DNA of 64,000 nt from Halichondria panicea (GCF_963675165.1 NC_087386.1:6920266-6984265), one strand, 5' to 3'. Counted from the first letter of the stretch, positions 1 to 14,115 are shown. Program-made: numbers and translations. The notes: generated by a model from the letters alone, not told the origin.

Positions 1-3000
1 GTTCACATTTCAATGCCAGGAAACCATAGCTTCAAGTGCGTGGTGCGTGCAGGAGTTTAATTATACTGTATTACATGAAGTGTGAAATGTGTTGTAAGTT
101 TGTACAGAGAGGACTCCCATGGTGGCAATGAATGTATGGCAATGATCTGATGATGGCTCCACTGCTCTGATGGACCAATGCAGGAGAAGTTATTCTGTAT
201 AATTATTACACTAGTATGCCACTGTTTGGATCGGTTTCTGTTCTGCTCAGCTTCTTCCTCCAACTTGCTTACGCAGGCTAAGCTTATTCTTAATTAGTTC
301 ATTCTTAGTTCATTCTATAGTCTAGTATTATTGTCGGTTTGGTTGTTTTATGTTTTTCACCTGGTCATACGGAATCACTTCATTATTATCAGTGCAGACC
401 ACACCTCTATCCACACATTGTACCTGCACATCCTGTATATATGGGGCCACACCCCCACTCACTGTACTGATATGTGGTCACACCCCCATACATGGTAACC
501 CTCTTGACCACACCCCAACCCATGCATTGTGTCGTACATGCTGTGTTTTTGTGTACAGTACACACATCATCCGTGTCTTTATCCCCACACCTAGTCGGAG
601 GGAGCAGCAAGTTCTACTAAGAGCCAGCATCACCAACTAACCAACACACTACAAGACCTACCTACTACCAGCTAGGACAGCACACCACCCGGGACAGACT
701 CTACTATACCATGTAATACGCCTTTGTATTACGATCATGATACAATTTGCTGCCCTCCCTTGCCCATGGATTGAATAATTATGGACACTCGCAGGACAAC
801 TAAGAGACTGACACACAATAATACTGCATTTTTGCCATTACATGTATTGTAATAAAAATAATTATTAATTTTTTGCCATTAATTTTATTTAAAATTAATC
901 ATTAATTATAGCGGAATCATGCATGCCTGCATGATAGTAGTCTCATGAATGAGTCGTCCTTTGTCCCAATGCATGCCTGCATGATAGTAGTCTCATGAAT
1001 GAGTCGCCCTTTGTCCCACATGCATGCCTGCATGATAGTAGTCTCATGAATGAGTCATCACCGGCCCTTTGTCCCACGCATGCCTGCATGATAGTAGTCT
1101 CATGAATGAGTCGCCTTTGTCCCAAAGAATAGCCCCGCCCACTTACTATGAGTGCTGCGCTTTAAATATGCTTGTAGCTGCAGAAATAGTGGGTGGGGCT
1201 GGTATGTTTTTGCAGAATTAGTGGGTGGGGCTGGTATGTTCTTCACAAGGCCTTCAGTGCGCATGTCATGATGAGCACATGTTATTTGCAGCCACGAGAC
1301 AAAGAGAGAGCATGTACCCTGCCGGCTGTCTCCTTGTACGTCGGTCACCTTTTGGTGAGCGCTATAGCTAGCAAGGTGGTAGTTGGATATTAATAGTGAC
1401 AGCCTTGTGTTAAAGTAGCTCTGTGTATACTGTCCTTATATTGTTCTCTCATGTCTTACTCACAGATAACTACTCAACGCTGCACAGCACAGGATTCAGC
1501 ATTCAATCACTCTCATAATTTTATTGTCATTTCATCTTTTATGGGGGACGCCCCACTCTTAATTTTTATCACTGAATGGCTGCTGACGTACGTATATATA
1601 AGAGCACTACAAGATACGACAGGAAAGGGTCAGTATAATAATTATGTAAGTGATGTAGTGTACTATCTTCTGGTATTCAGCCCCTTTAATGAGCACAGGA
1701 TTATATAGATCTCCAAGCCATTAGTTACATCACTATAATTATGCAATTATCTGCTGTATTTCATATTGTAATGATTCATTGGGTACTGACTTTGTATGGA
1801 TGGTGCTATGATTCTTAGCCTTCCAGGCCGCAGCATAGAATGCTGGCTTTCTGATCGAGGAGAAGATAATCTGTTATTGGCCGGGGATGGAGTGGATCTA
1901 CCTCTGAGAGACAAAGGGCCAGTTATTGTATCATGTATGAATATTCTGTTGCTTGTACATTTCGTAGCATTATCAGTAATTGACTCTAGAGTAGCATCTT
2001 GTGCTTCATCACTCAATCTGCAGGCAGTGTATGTGATTTTCTGACAGGAAAGGCTACTCTAAACAGAGGGAGTCGGCCACACAAGGTATAGTCTAATAAT
2101 TATTGTACGGTACTTAGATGATCTTCTCGGTTTTGGGTCAGATGCAATTGCCTTCAATCACTATAGCCAGTTAAAACATTTCTTCTACTCTGGCTTAAGA
2201 AATTGTATTTTATTATTGTACCCAGCATTGACCTCTACTACCGTGTAGCGGGAAAGTTCGTTATTTGAGCCCTCGAGAAATGTTGTATAGTTGTTCACAT
2301 TTCAATGCCAGGAAACCACAGCTTTGCATGGTGCGTGGGAGTGTCTTCCATTTATATTACATGAAGTGTGAAGTGTGTTGTAAGTTTGTACAGAGAGGAC
2401 TCCCATGGTGGCAATGATCTGATGATGGCTCCACTGCTCTGATGGACCAATGCAGGAGAAGTTATTCTGTATAATTATTACACTAAATTAATGTATGCCA
2501 CTGTTTGGATCGGTTTCTGTTCTGCTCAGCTTCTTCCTCCAACTTGCTTACGCAGGCTAAGCTTATTCTTAATTAGTTCATTCTTAGTTCATTCCATAGT
2601 CTAGTATTATTGTCGGTTTGGTTGTTATGTTTTTCACCTGGTCATACGGAATCACTTCATTAATTTTTATACAGTGCAGACCACACCTCTATCCACACAT
2701 TGTACCTGCACATCCTGTATATGTGGGGCCACACCCCCACTCACTGTACTGATATGTGGTCACACCCCCATACATGGTAACCCTCTTGACCACACCCCAA
2801 CCCATGCATTGTGTCGTACATGCTGTGTTTTTATGTACAGTACACACATCATCCGTGTCTTTGTCCCCACACCTAGTCGGAGGGACAGCAAGTTCTACTA
2901 AGAGCCAGCATCACCCACTAACCAACACACTACAAGACCTACCTACTACCAGCTAGGACAGCACACCACCCGGGACAGACTCTACTATACCATGTAATAC

Positions 3001-6000
3001 GCCTTTGTATTACGATCATGATACAATTTGCTGCCCTCCCTCGCCCATGGATTGAATAATTATGGACGAGACTGACACACAATAATAGACACCAAAGGGC
3101 CAGTTACTGTATCATGTACGAATATTCTGTTGCTTGTACATTTCGTAACATTATCAGTAATTGACTGTAGAGTAGCTCCCCTTTCTTCATCACTCAATGC
3201 AGGCAGTGTATGTGATTTTCTGACAGGAAAGGCTACTCTAAACAGAGGGAGTCGGCCACACAAGGTATAGTCTAATAATTATTGTACGGTACTTAGGGTC
3301 AGATGCAATTGCCTTGAATCACTAGCCAGTTTAAAACATTTCTTCTACTCTTGGCTTAAGAAATTGTATTTTATTATTGTACCAGCATTAGGTAGTTAAC
3401 TCCACTTATGCATTGACCTCTACTACTGTGTAGCGTGAAAGTTCGTTATTTGAGCCCTCGAGAAATGCTGTATAGTTGTTCTCATTTCAATGCCAGGAAA
3501 CCATAGCTTTGCATGGTGCGTGGGAGTGTCTTCTATTTTTATTACATGAAGTGTGAAGTGTGTTGTAAGTTTGTACAGACCCATGGTCTGATGATGGCTC
3601 CACTGCTCTGATGGACCAATGCAGGAGAAGTTATTCTGTATGATTATTACACTAAATTAATGTATGCCACTGTTTGGATCGGTTTCTGTTCTGCTCAGCT
3701 TCTTCCTCCAACTTGCTTACGCAGGCTAAGCTTATTCTTAATTAGTTCATTCTTAGTTCATTCTATAGTCTAGTATTATTGTCGGTTTGGTTGTTTTATG
3801 TTTTTCACCTGGTCATACGGAATCACTTCATTATTATCAGTGCAGACCACACCTCTATCCACACATTGTACCTGCACATCCTGTATATATGGGGCCACAC
3901 CCCCACTCACTGTACTGATATGTGGTCACACCCCCATACATGGTAACCCTCTTGACCACACCCCCACCCATGCATTGTGTCGTACATGCTGTGTTTTTGT
4001 GTACAGTACACACATCATCCGTGTCTTTATCCCCACACCTAGTCGGAGGGAGCAGCAAGTTCTACTAAGAGCCAGCATCACCAACTAACCAACACACTAC
4101 AAGACCTACCTACTACCAGCTAGGACAGCACACCACCCGGGACTTAATACGCCTTTGTATTACGATCATGATACAATTTGCTGCCCTCCCTCACCCATGG
4201 ATTGAATGATTATGGACACTCGCAGGACAACTAAGAGACTGACACACAATAATAGACACCAAAGGTCCAGTTACTGTATCATGTACGAATATTCTGTTGC
4301 TTGTACATTTCGCAACATTATCAGTAATTGACTGTAGAGTAGCATCTTGAGCTCCCCTTTCTTCATCACTCAATCTGCAGGCAGTGTATGTTATTTTCTG
4401 ACAGGAAAGGCTACTCTAAACAGAGGGAGTCGGCCACACAAGGTATAGTCTAATAATTATTGTACGGTACTCTCTGTTTTGGGTCAGATGCAATTGACTA
4501 GCCAGTTTAAAACATTTCTTCTACTCTTGGCTTAAGAAGTTGTATTTTATTATTGTACCAGCATTAGGTAGTTAACTCCACTTATGCATTGACCTCTACT
4601 ACTGTGTAGCGTAAAAGTTCGTTATTTGAGCCCTCGAGAAATGTTGTATAGTTGTTCATATTTCAATGCCAGGAAACCATAGCTTTGCATGGTGCGTGGG
4701 AGTTTCTTCCATTTATATTACATGAAGTGTGTTGTAAGTTTGTATAGAGAGGACTCCCATGGTGGCAATGATCTGATGATGGCTCCACTGCTCTGATGGA
4801 CCAATGCAGGAGAAGTTATTCTGTATAATTATTACACTAAATTAATGTATGCCACTGTTTGGATCGGTTTCTGTTCTGCTCAGCTTCTTCCTTCAACTTG
4901 CTTACGCAGGCTAAGCTTATTCTTAATTAGTTCATTCTTAGTTCATTCTATAGTCTAGTATTATTGTCGGTTTGGTTGTTTTATGTTTTTCACCTGGTCA
5001 TATGGAATCACTTCATTATTATCAGTGCAGACCACACCTCTATCCACACATTGTACCTGCACATCCTGTATATATGGGGCCACACCCCCACTCACTGTAC
5101 TGATATGTGGTCACACCCCCATACATGGTAACCCTCTTGACCACACCTCCACCCATGCATTGTGTCGTACATGCTGTGTTTTTGTGTACAGTACACACAT
5201 CATCCGTGTCTTTATCCCCACACCTAGTCGGAGGGAGCAGCAAGTTCTACTAAGAGCCAGCATCACCAACTAACCAACACTACAAGACCTACCTACTACC
5301 AGCTAGGACAGCACACCACCCGGGACAGACTCTACTATACCATGTAATACGCCTTTTTATTACGATCATGATACAATTTGCTGCCCTCCCTTGCCCATGG
5401 ATTGAATAATTATGGACACTCGCAGGACAACTAAGAGACTGACACACAATAATAGACACCTAACTGCATTTTTGCCATTAATATAATAAAAATAATTTTG
5501 CCATTAATTAATCATTAATTATAGTGGAATCATGTAGAGTAGCATCTTGAGCTCCCCTTTCTTCATCACTCAATCTGCAGGCAGTGTATGTGATTTTCTG
5601 ACAGGAAAGGCTACTCTAAACAAAGGGAGTCGGCCACACAAGGTATAGTCTGATAATTATTGTACGGTACCTTCTCTGTTTTGGGTCAGATGCAATTGCC
5701 TTCAATCACTAGCCAGTTTAAAACATTTCTTCTACTCTTGGCTTAAGAAATTGTATTTTATTATTGTACCAGCATTAGGTAGTTAACTCCACTTATGCAT
5801 TGACCTCTACTACTGTGTAGCGGGAAAGTTCATTATTTGAGCCCTCGAGAAATGTTGTATAGTTGTTCACATTTCAATGCCAGGAAACCATAGCTTTGCA
5901 TGGTGCGTGGGAGTGTCTTCCATTTTTATTACATGAAGTGTGAAGTGTGTTGTAAGTTTGTATAGAGAGGACTCCCATGGTGGCAATGATCTGATGATGG

Positions 6001-6752
6001 CTCCACTGCTCTGATGGACCAATGCAGGAGAAGTTATTCTGTATAATTATTACACTAAATTAATGTATGCCACTGTTTGGATCGGTTTCTGTTCTGCTCA
6101 GCTTCTTCCTCCAACTTGCTTACGCAGGCTAAGCTTATTCTTAGTTCATTCTTAGTTCATTCTATAGTCTAGTATATTGTCGGTTTGGTTGTTTTATGTT
6201 TTTCACCTGGTCATACGGAATCACTTCATTATTATCAGTGCAGACCACACCTCTATCCACACATTGTACCTGCACATCCTGTATATATGGGGCCACACCC
6301 CCACTCACTGTACTGATATGTGGTCACACCCCCATACATGGTAACCCTCTTGACCACACCCCAACCCATGCATTGTGTCGTACATGCTGTGTTTTTGTGT
6401 ACAGTACACACATCACACATCATCCGTGTCTTTATCCCCACACCTAGTCGGAGGGAGCAGCAAGTTCTACTAAGAGCCAGCATCACCAACTAACCAACAC
6501 TACAAGACCTACCTACTACCAGCTAGGACAGCACACCACCCGGGACAGACTCTACTATACCATGTAATACGCCTTTTTATTACGATCATGATACAATTTG
6601 CTGCCCTCCCTTGCCCATGGATTGAATAATTATGGACACTCGCAGGACAACTAAGAGACTGACACACAATAATAGACACCTAACTGCATTTTTGCCATTA
6701 ATATAATAAAAATAATTTTACCATTAATTAATCATTAATTATAGCGGAATCA
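1..6752. repeat. Subtelomeric tandem array, ~1.2 kb unit, about five copies
   Basis: The same block restarts at about 1, 2293, 3478, 4654 and 5865 (anchor GTTCACATTTCAATGCCAGG), so the unit is about 1.18-1.21 kb. The copies differ by small indels and scattered substitutions. Copy 1 is longer (about 2.29 kb) because it also carries a cluster of ~50 bp repeats (917-1127) and an extra stretch (about 1128-1760). Copy 5 is cut short where the next repeat family begins. An open frame of about 96 codons recurs around 350-640, 3798-4088 and 4983-5273, but it is low-complexity (runs of CACACCCC) and is shortened or shifted in the copies at 2674 and 6196. I see no protein gene here. The position next to smaller satellites and a telomere identifies it as subtelomeric repeat. 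Confidence 0.9.
917..1127. repeat. ~50 bp tandem repeat, four copies
   Basis: Four near-identical units, each with a CATGCCTGCATG palindromic core followed by ATAGTAGTCTCATGAATGAG and ending in CTTTGTCCCA. The same unit occurs twice more at 6751-6857, at the boundary between the 1.2 kb and 0.7 kb arrays. It therefore marks an array junction rather than being internal to every 1.2 kb unit. Confidence 0.9.
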
Positions 6753-6857
6753 TGCATGCCTGCATGATAGTAGTCTCATGAATGAGTCGTCCTTTGTCCC
6801 ACACATGCCTGCATATGATATAGTAGTCTCATGAATGAGTCGCCCTTTGTCCCAAAG
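6751..6857. repeat. ~50 bp tandem repeat, two copies at the array boundary
   Basis: Two units of the family seen at 917-1127. They are followed directly by AAGAATAGCCCCGCCCACTT, the same sequence that follows the first cluster at 1126. Beyond this the 0.7 kb array starts, so the cluster sits exactly where one large repeat family gives way to the next. Confidence 0.88.
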
Positions 6858-9800
6858 AATAGCCCCGCCCACTTACTATGAGTGCTGCGCTTTAAATAAT
6901 GCTTGTAGCTGTGTACGTGTATGGCAGCATGATGGCTACTCTATCCCTCTCTCTGCAACGGAGGGAGTATCACCATACAATGGACCAACCAACCACTCCA
7001 TCATCCTGCCACTTGAACAGGAGGAGAGAGTGCTACCTATTCCAGTGGGTAAGTTACTGTGTGTTAATATTATTATTAAATAGCTTTGAGCTTGTGTGCA
7101 TGGATTATCTTTGTATCTAGGTTAGTACTGATTAGAGCGTTGTACAGTTGGGATCATGCCTCAGGGTGATGTAGAGCCTGTGCTAGGCCATGCCTTAGGG
7201 ACTAGCTGTGACTCTGTTGACCTGTTGTATGATCAGCAAGTCGAGCGTCTTGAGCGATCCTTACCTTTGGGAAAACTTGACAGTATAGCCTCTGTTCGAT
7301 TTCTAGATTCCTTGTTTTTGGGATTCTGCCATCGCGTTGCGGTATCGGTAGCCCTGAAGGCATGGGATTTAGAAATCGGAACAGAGCAATACTGCCCAGT
7401 GGGGGCGCAATGATACTTAATGGTGATTGGACAGGAATGAGGCAGAATAGCTACGTTGTCATGACCCGATCGTACCGAGCATGCCACATGTCCTGGCACA
7501 GGTTCTATGTTGTTCTGAGACATGATACCTAACTGTTTACTGTTTACCTTGTTCTGTACTCTCTAGGGGTGTACAGTAATTAGGGTGGTACAACCACCAA
7601 GGCGAGTGTATGCTGTGTGGTGTATGGGTGACTATTCTATCCCTCTCTCTCTCTTCATGTGCAACGGAGGGAGTACCACCATAGAATGGACCAACCAACC
7701 ACTCCATCATCCTGCCACTTGAACAGGAGGAGACCTCCTACCTATTCCAGTGGGTAAGTTACTGTGTGTTAATTATAAAATAACTTTGAGCTTGTGTGCA
7801 TGGCAGGTGGCCCATTATCTTTGTATCTAGGTTAGTACTGATTAGAGCTTTGTACAGTTGGGATCATGCCTCAGAGTGATGTAGAGCCTGTGCTAGGCCC
7901 TGCCTTAGGGACTAGCTGTGACCCTGTTGACCTGTTGTATGATCAGCAAGTCGAGCGTCTTGAGCGATCCTTACCTTTGGGAAAACTTGACAGTATAGCC
8001 TCTGTTCGATTTCTAGATTCCTTGCTTTTGGGATCCTGCCATCGCGTTGCGGTATCGGTAGCCCTGAAGGCATGGGATTTAGAAATCGGAACAGAGCAAT
8101 ACTGCCCAGTGGGGGCGCAATGACACTTACTGGTGATTGGACAGGAATGATGCAGAATAGCTACGTTGTCATGACCCGATCGTACCGAGCATGCCACATG
8201 TCCTGGCACAGATTCTATGTTGTTCTGAGACATGATACCTAACTGTTCACTGTTTACCTTGTTCTGTACTCTCTAGGGGTGTACAGTAATTAGGGTGTAT
8301 GCTGTGCTTATGCTTGTAGCTGTGTGGTGTATGGGTGACTATTCTATTCCTCTCTCTCTCTCTCTTCATGTGCAACGGAGGGAGTACCACCATAGAATGG
8401 ACCAACCAACCACTCCTGCCACTTGAACAGGAGGAGACCTCCATTGAGTGCTACCTATTCCAGTGGGTAAGTTACTGTGTGTTAATTATAAAATAACTTT
8501 GAGCTTGTGTGCATGGCAGGTGGCTTTGTATCTAGGTTAGTACTGATTAGAGCTTGCCTCAGGGTGATGTAGAGCCTGTGCTAGGCCCTGCCTTAGGGAC
8601 TAGCTGTGATCCTGTTGACCTGTTGTATGATCAGCAAGTCGAGCGTCTTGAGCGATCCTTACCTTTGGGAAAACTTGACAGTATAGCCTCTGTTCGATTT
8701 CTAGATTCCTTGCTTTTGGGATCCTGCCATCACGTTGCAGTATCGGTAGCCCTGAAGGCATGGGATTTAGAAATCGGAACAGAGCAATACTGCCCAGTGG
8801 GGGTGCAATGACACTTACTGGTGATTGGACAGGAATGATACAGGATAGCTACGTTGTCATGACCCGATCGTACCGAGCATGCCACATGTCCTGGCACAGG
8901 TTCTATGTTGTTCTGAGACATGATACCTAACTGTTCACTGTTTACCTTGTTCTGTACTCTCTAGGGGTGTACAGTGATTAGGGTGGTACGAGTGCTTATG
9001 CTTGTAGCTGTGTGGTGTATGGGTGACTATTCTATCCCTCTCTCTCTCTTCATGTGCAACGGAGGTAGTACCACCATAGAATGGACCAACCAACCACTCC
9101 ATCATCCTGCCACTTGAACAGGAGGAGACCTCCTACCTATTCCAGTGGGTAAGTTACTGTGTGTTAATTATAAAATAATGGCAGGTGGCCCATTATCTTT
9201 GTATCTATGTTAGTACTGATTAGAGCTTTGTACAGTTGGGATCATGCCTCAGGGTGATGTAGAGCCTGTGCTAGGCCCTGCCTTAGGGACTAGCTGTGAC
9301 CCTGTTGACCTGTTGTATGATCAGCAAGTCGAGCGTCTTGAGCGATCCTTACCTTTGGGAAAACTTGACAGTATAGCCTCTGTTCGATTTCTAGATTCCT
9401 TGCTTTTGGGATCCTGCCATCGCGTTGCGGTATCGGTAGCCCTGAAGGCATGGGATTTAGAAATCGGAACAGAGCAATACTGCCCAGTGGGGGCGCAATG
9501 ACACTTACTGGTGATTGGACAGGAATGAAGCAGATTAGCTACGTTGTCATGACCCGATCGTACCGAGCATGCCACATGTCCTGGCACAGGTTTTATATTG
9601 TTCTGAGACATGATACCTAACTGTTTACTGTTTACCTTGTTCTGTACTCTCTAGGGGTGTACAGTAATTAGGGTGGTACGAGTGTATGCTGTGCTTATGC
9701 TTGTAGCTGTGTGGTGTATGGGTGACTATTCTATCCCTCTCTCTCTCTCTTCATGTGCAACGGAGGGAGTACCACCATAGAATGGACCAACCAACCACTC

Positions 9801-11690
9801 CATCATCCTGCCACTTGAACAGGAGGAGACCTCCATTGAGTGCTACCTATTCCAGTGGGTAAGGTTAATTATAAAATAACTTTGAGCTTGTGTGCATGGC
9901 AGGTGGCCCATTATCTTTGTATCTAGGTTAGTACTAGAGCTTTGTACAGTTGGGATCATGCCTCAGGGTGATGTAGAGCCTGTGCTAGGCCCTGCCTTAG
10001 GGACTAGCTGTGACCCTGTTGACCTGTTGTATGATCAGCAAGTCGAGCGTCTTGAGCGATCCTTACCTTTGGGAAAACTTGACAGTATAGCCTCTGTTTG
10101 ATTTCTAGATTCCTTGCTTTTGGGATCCTGCCATCGCGTTGCGGTATCGGTAGCCCTGAAGGCAGGGGATTTAGAAATCGGAACAGAGCAATACTGCCCA
10201 GTGGGGGCGCAATGACACTTACTGGTGATTGGACAGGAATGAAACAGAATAGCTACGTTGTCATGACCCGATCGTACCGAGCATGCCACATGTCCTGGCA
10301 CAAGATTTATATTGTTCTGAGACATGATACCTAACTGTTTACTGTTTACCTTGTTCTGTACTGGTGTACAGTAATTAGGGTGGTACGAGTGTATGCTGTG
10401 CTTATGCTTGTAGCTGTGTGGTGTATGGGTGACTATTCTATCCCTCTCTCTCTCTCTTCATGTGCAACGGAGGGAGTACCACATAGAATGGACCAACCAA
10501 CCACTCCATCATCCTGCCACTTGAACAGGAGGAGACCTCCATTGACTATTCCAGTGGGTAAGGTTAATTATAAAATAACTTTGAGCTTGTGTGCATGGCA
10601 GGTGGCCCATTATCTTTGTATCTAGGTTTGTATCTAGGTTAGTACTGATTAGAGCTTTGTACAGTTGGGATCATGCCTCAGGGTGATGTAGAGCCTGTGC
10701 TAGGCCCTGCCTTAGGGACTAGCTGTGACCCTGTTGACCTGTTGTATGATCAGCAAGTCAAGCGTCTTGAGCGATCCTTACCTTTGGGAAAACTTGACAG
10801 TATAGCCTCTGTTCGATTTCTAGATTCCTTGCTTTTGGGATCCTGCCATCGCGTTGCGGTATCGGTAGCCCTGAAGGCATGGGATTTAGAAATCGGAACA
10901 GAGCAATACTGCCCAGTGGGGGCGCAATGACACTTACTGGTGATTGGACAGGAATGAGGCAGAATAGCTACGTTGTCATGACCCGATCGTACCGAGCATG
11001 CCACATGTCCTGGCACAGGTTCTATATTGTTCTGAGACATGATACCTAACTGTTTACTGTTTACCTTGTTCTGTACTCTCTAGGGGTGTACAGTAATTAG
11101 GGTGGTACAACCAAGGCGAGTGTATGCTGTGCTTATGCTTGTAGCTGTGTGGTGTATGGGTGACTATTCTATCCCTCTCTCTCTCTTCATGTGCAACGGA
11201 GGGAGTACCACCATACAATGGATCAACCAACCACTCCATCATCTGAACAGGAGGAAACCTCCATTGAGTGCTACCTATTCCAGTGGGTAAGTTACTGTGT
11301 GTTAATTATAAAATAGCTTTGAGCTTGTGTGCATGGCAGGTGGCCCATTATCTTTGTATCTAGGTTAGTATTGTATCTAGGTTAGTACTGATTAGAGCTT
11401 TGTACAGTTGGGATCATGCCTCAGGGTGATGTAGAGCCTGTGCTAGGCCCTGCCTTAGGGACTAGCTGTGACCCTGGGATTTATAAATCGGAACAGAGGG
11501 CGCAATGACACTTACTGGTGATTGGACAGCAGAATAGCTACATGATCGTACCGAGCATGCCACATGTCCTTTTATGTTGTTCTGAGACATGATACCTTAC
11601 TGTTCACTGTTTACCTTGTTCTGTACTCTCTAGGGGTGTACAGTAATTAGGGTGGAACAACCAAAGCGAGTGTATGCTAATTCATTATGA
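6858..11690. repeat. Subtelomeric tandem array, ~0.7 kb unit, seven copies
   Basis: The anchor ATGCCTCAGGGTGATGTAG recurs at about 7156, 7866, 8554, 9244, 9958, 10673 and 11416, giving 688-743 bp spacing. The seventh copy has lost about 170 bp internally. Each full unit holds an 85-codon frame (first residues MPQGDVEPVLG) with a 96-codon frame on the opposite strand. Copy 3 has lost the ATG (TTG remains after a small deletion), copy 5 has a CGA-to-TGA stop, and copy 7 is gutted. Flanking non-coding sequence in the unit is equally conserved. The frames are therefore probably passengers of recent array homogenisation rather than maintained genes, although an expressed subtelomeric transcript cannot be excluded. 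Confidence 0.9.
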
Positions 11691-12644
11691 ACTTGTGCCG
11701 CAATTTCAATGATTTATACAGCAATTTAGTACATTAATCTTTATTAGTCATCTGAATGTGTTGACAGTTATGAACCTTTAAACTCTTGTAATATGGAATG
11801 TAATGTACTACCATGTAAGGTAATGCTGGAGAAACCTTGCCAAGACTCTGTAATATGGAATGTGATGTACTACCATGTAAGGTAATGCTGGAGAAACCTT
11901 AGTGAGAACGATTTTAGTTTAACTAGCAACCCAGCAGTCTAGCTCATTATTCAGCCTCTTCTACCTCTGCTCTACCTCAAGTTCTCTTCTACCTTCTCTA
12001 TACTCTACTGAGGAACCCAACAGCCTCTATGTCCATCAGATCTCCTCTACCTAACCCAGTACTGCTCCAAGCTATAAGGTTTGTAGAGCTTTGTGTTATC
12101 TAGCACTGGCTTTGTGTTAGCTTAATTGCCTGATCGAAGTAGCTTGTGTCAGGTCAGTGTCTAAGTGTTGGTATAGCTGCCTACCAGCTTCAATCCTACC
12201 AATGTCAGCTTCCCAATGTCAGCTTCAAGCCTCCTACAGCTGAGCGCTGGCTTTAGCTTGTAGCTTGTGTGTATGTAAGCCGCCTGCTATGGCAGCTTTT
12301 TATTTTTTGTCGCGGCCTGAAATCGAGACTGGTAGTAATTAGCCTCGATTCTTCTCCTGGCGCGTGTATTAAGTTCAAAAACAGCTCAACACTTTTTTTT
12401 AGGTAAATAAAATTCTTAAGTTAAATCAGTATTTTTTTTCTTACAGACAAGAGCATCAGAATATTAAGATACATCAAAGACGCCAAGTATCAAGAAACAC
12501 CAAGTATCAAGAGGAGACTCCAGGCCAAACGTTAGTCGTAAATAGTGTGATTATGTTTTTGCTCATTCGAGACAATTAAAAAAGAAGGAGGTAAAACATA
12601 TCATGCTGTACATACAATTAAGATGACTAGCATCATTATAGTGT
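11691..12644. other. Near-unique subtelomeric spacer with a ~72 bp direct duplication
   Basis: This stretch between the 0.7 kb and ~100 bp arrays has no supportable gene. Around 11790-11905 a segment of about 70 bp (TAATATGGAATGTAATGTAC onward, ending GGAGAAACCTT) is repeated in tandem twice. The rest is low-complexity CT-rich text (11940-12060) and AT-rich DNA with short A and T runs. Confidence 0.7.
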
Positions 12645-13663
12645 GCAATAATTTATTTGCTGGTTTTGCCTGCTATTTAAAAAAATTAGGCAAGCCCGTG
12701 TTTAAATAGTGTGCAATATTTCATTTGCTGGTTTAGCCAGCTTCTGACGGGGAGCCTTGCACGCCCTAATCTAAAAAAAATTAGGCAAAAAGGGAGAGCA
12801 AATAGTGTGCAATATTTCATTTGCTGGTTTAGCCAGCTTCTGACGGGGAGCCTTGCACGCCCTAATCTAAAAAAATTAGGCAAAAAGGGAGAGCCCGTAT
12901 TTAAATAGTGTGCAATATTTCATTTGCTGGTTTAGCCAGCTTCTGACGGGGAGCCTTGCACGCCCTAATCTAAAAAAAATTAGGCAAAAAGGGAGAGCCC
13001 GTATTTAAATAGTGTGCAATATTTCATTTGCTGGTTTAGCCAGCTTCTGACGGGGAGCCTTGCACGCCCTAATCTAAAAAAAATTAGGCAAAAAGGGAGA
13101 GCAAATAGTGTGCAATATTTCATTTGCTGGTTTAGCCAGCTTCTGACGGGGGAGCCTTGCACGCCCTAATCTAAAAAAATTAGGCAAAAAGGGAGAGACC
13201 GTATTTAAATAGTGTGCAATATTTCATTTGTTGGTTTAGCCAGCTTCTGACGGGGAGCCTTGCACGCCCTAATCTAAAAAAATTAGGCAAAAAGGGAGAG
13301 CCCGTATTTAAATAGTGTGCAATATTTCATTTGCTGGTTTAGCCAGCTTCTGACGGGGAGCCTTGCACGCCCTAATCTAAAAAAATTAGGCAAAAAGGGA
13401 GAGCCCGTATTTAAATAGTGTGCAATATTTCATTTGCTGGTTTAGCCAGCTTCTGACGGGGAGCCTTGCACGCCCTAATCTAAAAAAATTAGGCAAAAAG
13501 GGAGAGCCCGTATTTAAATAGTGTGCAATATTTCATTTGCTGGTTTAGCCAGCTTCTGACGGGGAGCCTTGCACGCCCTAATCTAAAAAAATTAGGCAAA
13601 AAGGGAGAGCAAATAGTGTGCAATATTTCATTTGCTGGTTTAGCCAGCTTCTGACAGGGAGCC
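12645..13663. repeat. ~95-104 bp satellite, about ten copies
   Basis: The word GTGTGCAATATTTCATTTGC starts about every 95-104 bp, at roughly 12709, 12805, 12909, 13012, 13107, 13211, 13315, 13418, 13520 and 13615. Length variants differ by presence or absence of CCGTATTTA. Each unit contains a short hairpin, CCTAAT-(A-rich)-ATTAGG. A diverged half-unit at 12645-12708 precedes the array, and a truncated one ends it at about 13663. Short open frames in the array are repeat artefacts. Confidence 0.93.
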
Positions 13664-14115
13664 TTACAATAAATTAGTGGTTTTGCTTAGTGCATTGTTT
13701 GTTTTAGTGAAGAAAAAAGAGCAGTAAAACATGAAAAGAAAAGAAAAAAGTGGTTTTGCTTATAAGCTTAAGTAGTGCTTGATGATGAAAAGACAAAAGT
13801 AGGTTAGCTTTATTAGTGCAGTATTTGCTGGTTTAAGTGAAAAAAAGTTGTTTTGTTAATAGTGGTTTGCTGAAAAAAAAAGTGAAGTCAGTCAAAGTTG
13901 TTTTGCAATTATGAAAACAAGTGCAGAAGGTAGTAGCTTATTAAAAGTTTGTATTTTAAGTAAAGTAAAAGTAGTACCTCAGTGCAGTAGAGGAAGCCAA
14001 AGGAGATATGCTATGGAATTTAGAAACCATAAGTACTGAAATATTGCCATCATCTGCTATAAAAGAGAGTGAGCAAAAAGGGAGGAGGGTGGGCGTGGCT
14101 GAGGGTGGGAAAGTT
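13664..14115. other. A-rich spacer between two satellites
   Basis: About 450 bp of A/G-rich sequence with many AAAAGT-type motifs and no gene-like frame. It ends in GGCTAGAGTGTGCGGTAAAG, which resembles a diverged copy of the 31 bp satellite that follows. Confidence 0.6.

Noticed and set aside
350-640. 96-codon frame MFFTWSYGITSLL... repeated in the 1.2 kb array
   Set aside because: Low-complexity, broken in two copies, and no codon-position constraint compared with flanking repeat.
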